Shown here: piece after piece, positions 63,490-64,000 of the stretch
Numbering within the stretch: the stretch's first letter is position 1
How the letters are laid out: each line of letters starts with the position of its first letter
Program-made: the position numbers and the translations under genes
NCBI GenBank assembly: GCA_016716965.1
Contig: JADJUP010000030.1
Location: 192,525-256,524, forward strand
Reading direction: 5' to 3'
Origin: Sulfuritalea sp.
GTDB taxonomy: Bacteria; Pseudomonadota; Gammaproteobacteria; Burkholderiales; Rhodocyclaceae
Length of the DNA stretch: 64,000 nt
The notes under the pieces: generated by a model
Told to the model about the DNA's origin: nothing
Database searches by the model: none
What the model saw: only the letters and a program-made list of their open reading frames with translations

Positions 63490-64000
63490 TCAGCCTTCAG
63501 CGCCACCTCGCACTCTGGTCCAGCATCTTCTTCGCATCGCCGAACAGCATGCGGTCGTTCTCCTTGTAGAAGAGCGGATTGTCGACGCCGGCGTAACCGG
63601 AAGCCATCGAGCTTTACGACGATCGAAGTCTTGGCCTTCCAGACCCGAGGACCGGCATGCCGGCGATGGGACTGGTCGGGTCGTCCGCGCCGCCGGGTTC
63701 ACGATGTCGCTGGCGCCGATCACCGCGGCGACGTCGGTGGTCGGGAAGTCGTCGTTCAACTCGTCCATCTCCATCACGATGTCGTAGGGCACCTCGGCTT
63801 CGGCCAGCAGTACGTCTATGTGTCTGGCATGCGCCCCGCCGATGATGCCGAAGCGGATAAAGCTGACGCCTCTTGTCGCGCAGGTGTTTTGTGGATTGTG
63901 GCTGACCGTGTGCTGTGCCTGTGCCACGTACGCGCCGTAACCCGGAACGATGATCACGCCTTGGCGAACTTCCGGCGCAGTTCCGGGCGGTTTCGAGTGC
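63490..64000 (-). pseudogene. pntB: NAD(P) transhydrogenase subunit beta (partial, frameshifted)
   Basis: The NADP-binding domain III of the proton-translocating transhydrogenase is recognisable: [25 protein letters not shown]-like [20 protein letters not shown] and [27 protein letters not shown]. The remaining family segments ([17 protein letters not shown]) are in other frames down to about 63,490. The start lies beyond the window. At least three indels occur in 500 bases, probably sequence errors at a contig end. The enzyme makes NADPH from NADH using the proton gradient. Confidence 0.8.

Overview
The window is a high-GC, gene-dense chromosomal segment from a betaproteobacterium, most likely Rhodocyclaceae/Sterolibacteriaceae-like. 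The basis is codon use, a bacterial type A RNase P RNA, an MSHA-type pilus cluster, the rsmI/yraN/SIS/BON neighbourhood and the uvrA/MFS/ssb neighbourhood. The genus is an inference from gene content; no rRNA is present.

Layout. 0-12.1 kb (+): the 3' part of an MSHA-like type IV pilus operon: secretin, TPR protein, MshE-type ATPase, MshG-type platform protein, PilM/N-, PilO- and PilP-like proteins, a giant pseudopilin-like protein and a further prepilin. 12.2-15.4 kb: rpe, then an alkylation-repair pair (ogt, Ada-AlkA) and a LiuR-like MerR regulator, all three on the minus strand. 15.5-22.1 kb (+): an acyl-CoA catabolic operon (PECR-type SDR, carboxyltransferase, acyl-CoA dehydrogenase, biotin carboxylase/BCCP, BKACE) divergent from the regulator, with a palindromic operator between them. 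22.2-27.9 kb (+): hemerythrin, gph and trpEGDC, with a bizarre poly-G stretch between trpE and trpG. 27.9-32.5 kb (-): DUF2892 protein and an RND efflux pair. 32.5-39.9 kb (-): chelatase, MFS, 2-hydroxyacid dehydrogenase, small membrane protein, amidase and a complete TRAP transporter, divergent from a FadR-type regulator. 40-45.3 kb: TerC, UspA, rnpB, DUF3025, pyrC, rsmI. 45.3-48.3 kb (+): yraN, HIRAN protein, GmhA/DiaA-like SIS protein, BON lipoprotein and rfaE2. 48.3-53.8 kb (-): TAXI protein, ssb, MFS, a CapK-like adenylate-forming enzyme and a methyltransferase. 54.1-58.6 kb (+): GlcG-like protein, TauE, uvrA and a small unknown protein. 58.6-61 kb (-): HupE/UreJ-like protein and a TPR protein. 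61-64 kb: a Lys-rich exported protein, then three or four genes shredded by frameshifts, ending in pntB.

Three kinds of repeat structure stand out. (1) A ~25-bp dispersed sequence (consensus AAGTCGGCGCYGGCGRYACG followed by GCGAT) occurs at least 13 times, in both orientations, inside genes in several reading frames and between genes. (2) A 270-bp MITE-like element with perfect 19-bp terminal inverted repeats sits between rsmI and yraN and supplies the yraN start codon. (3) A REP-like double-hairpin element occurs three times, once inside rnpB.

The sequence also carries many probable single-base indels (secretin end, giant pilin, trpE, hupE, and a dense cluster after 61.1 kb), a stop-loss in the carboxyltransferase gene and a poly-G tract. 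These look mostly like draft-assembly errors rather than biology, so pseudogene calls should be read with that in mind.
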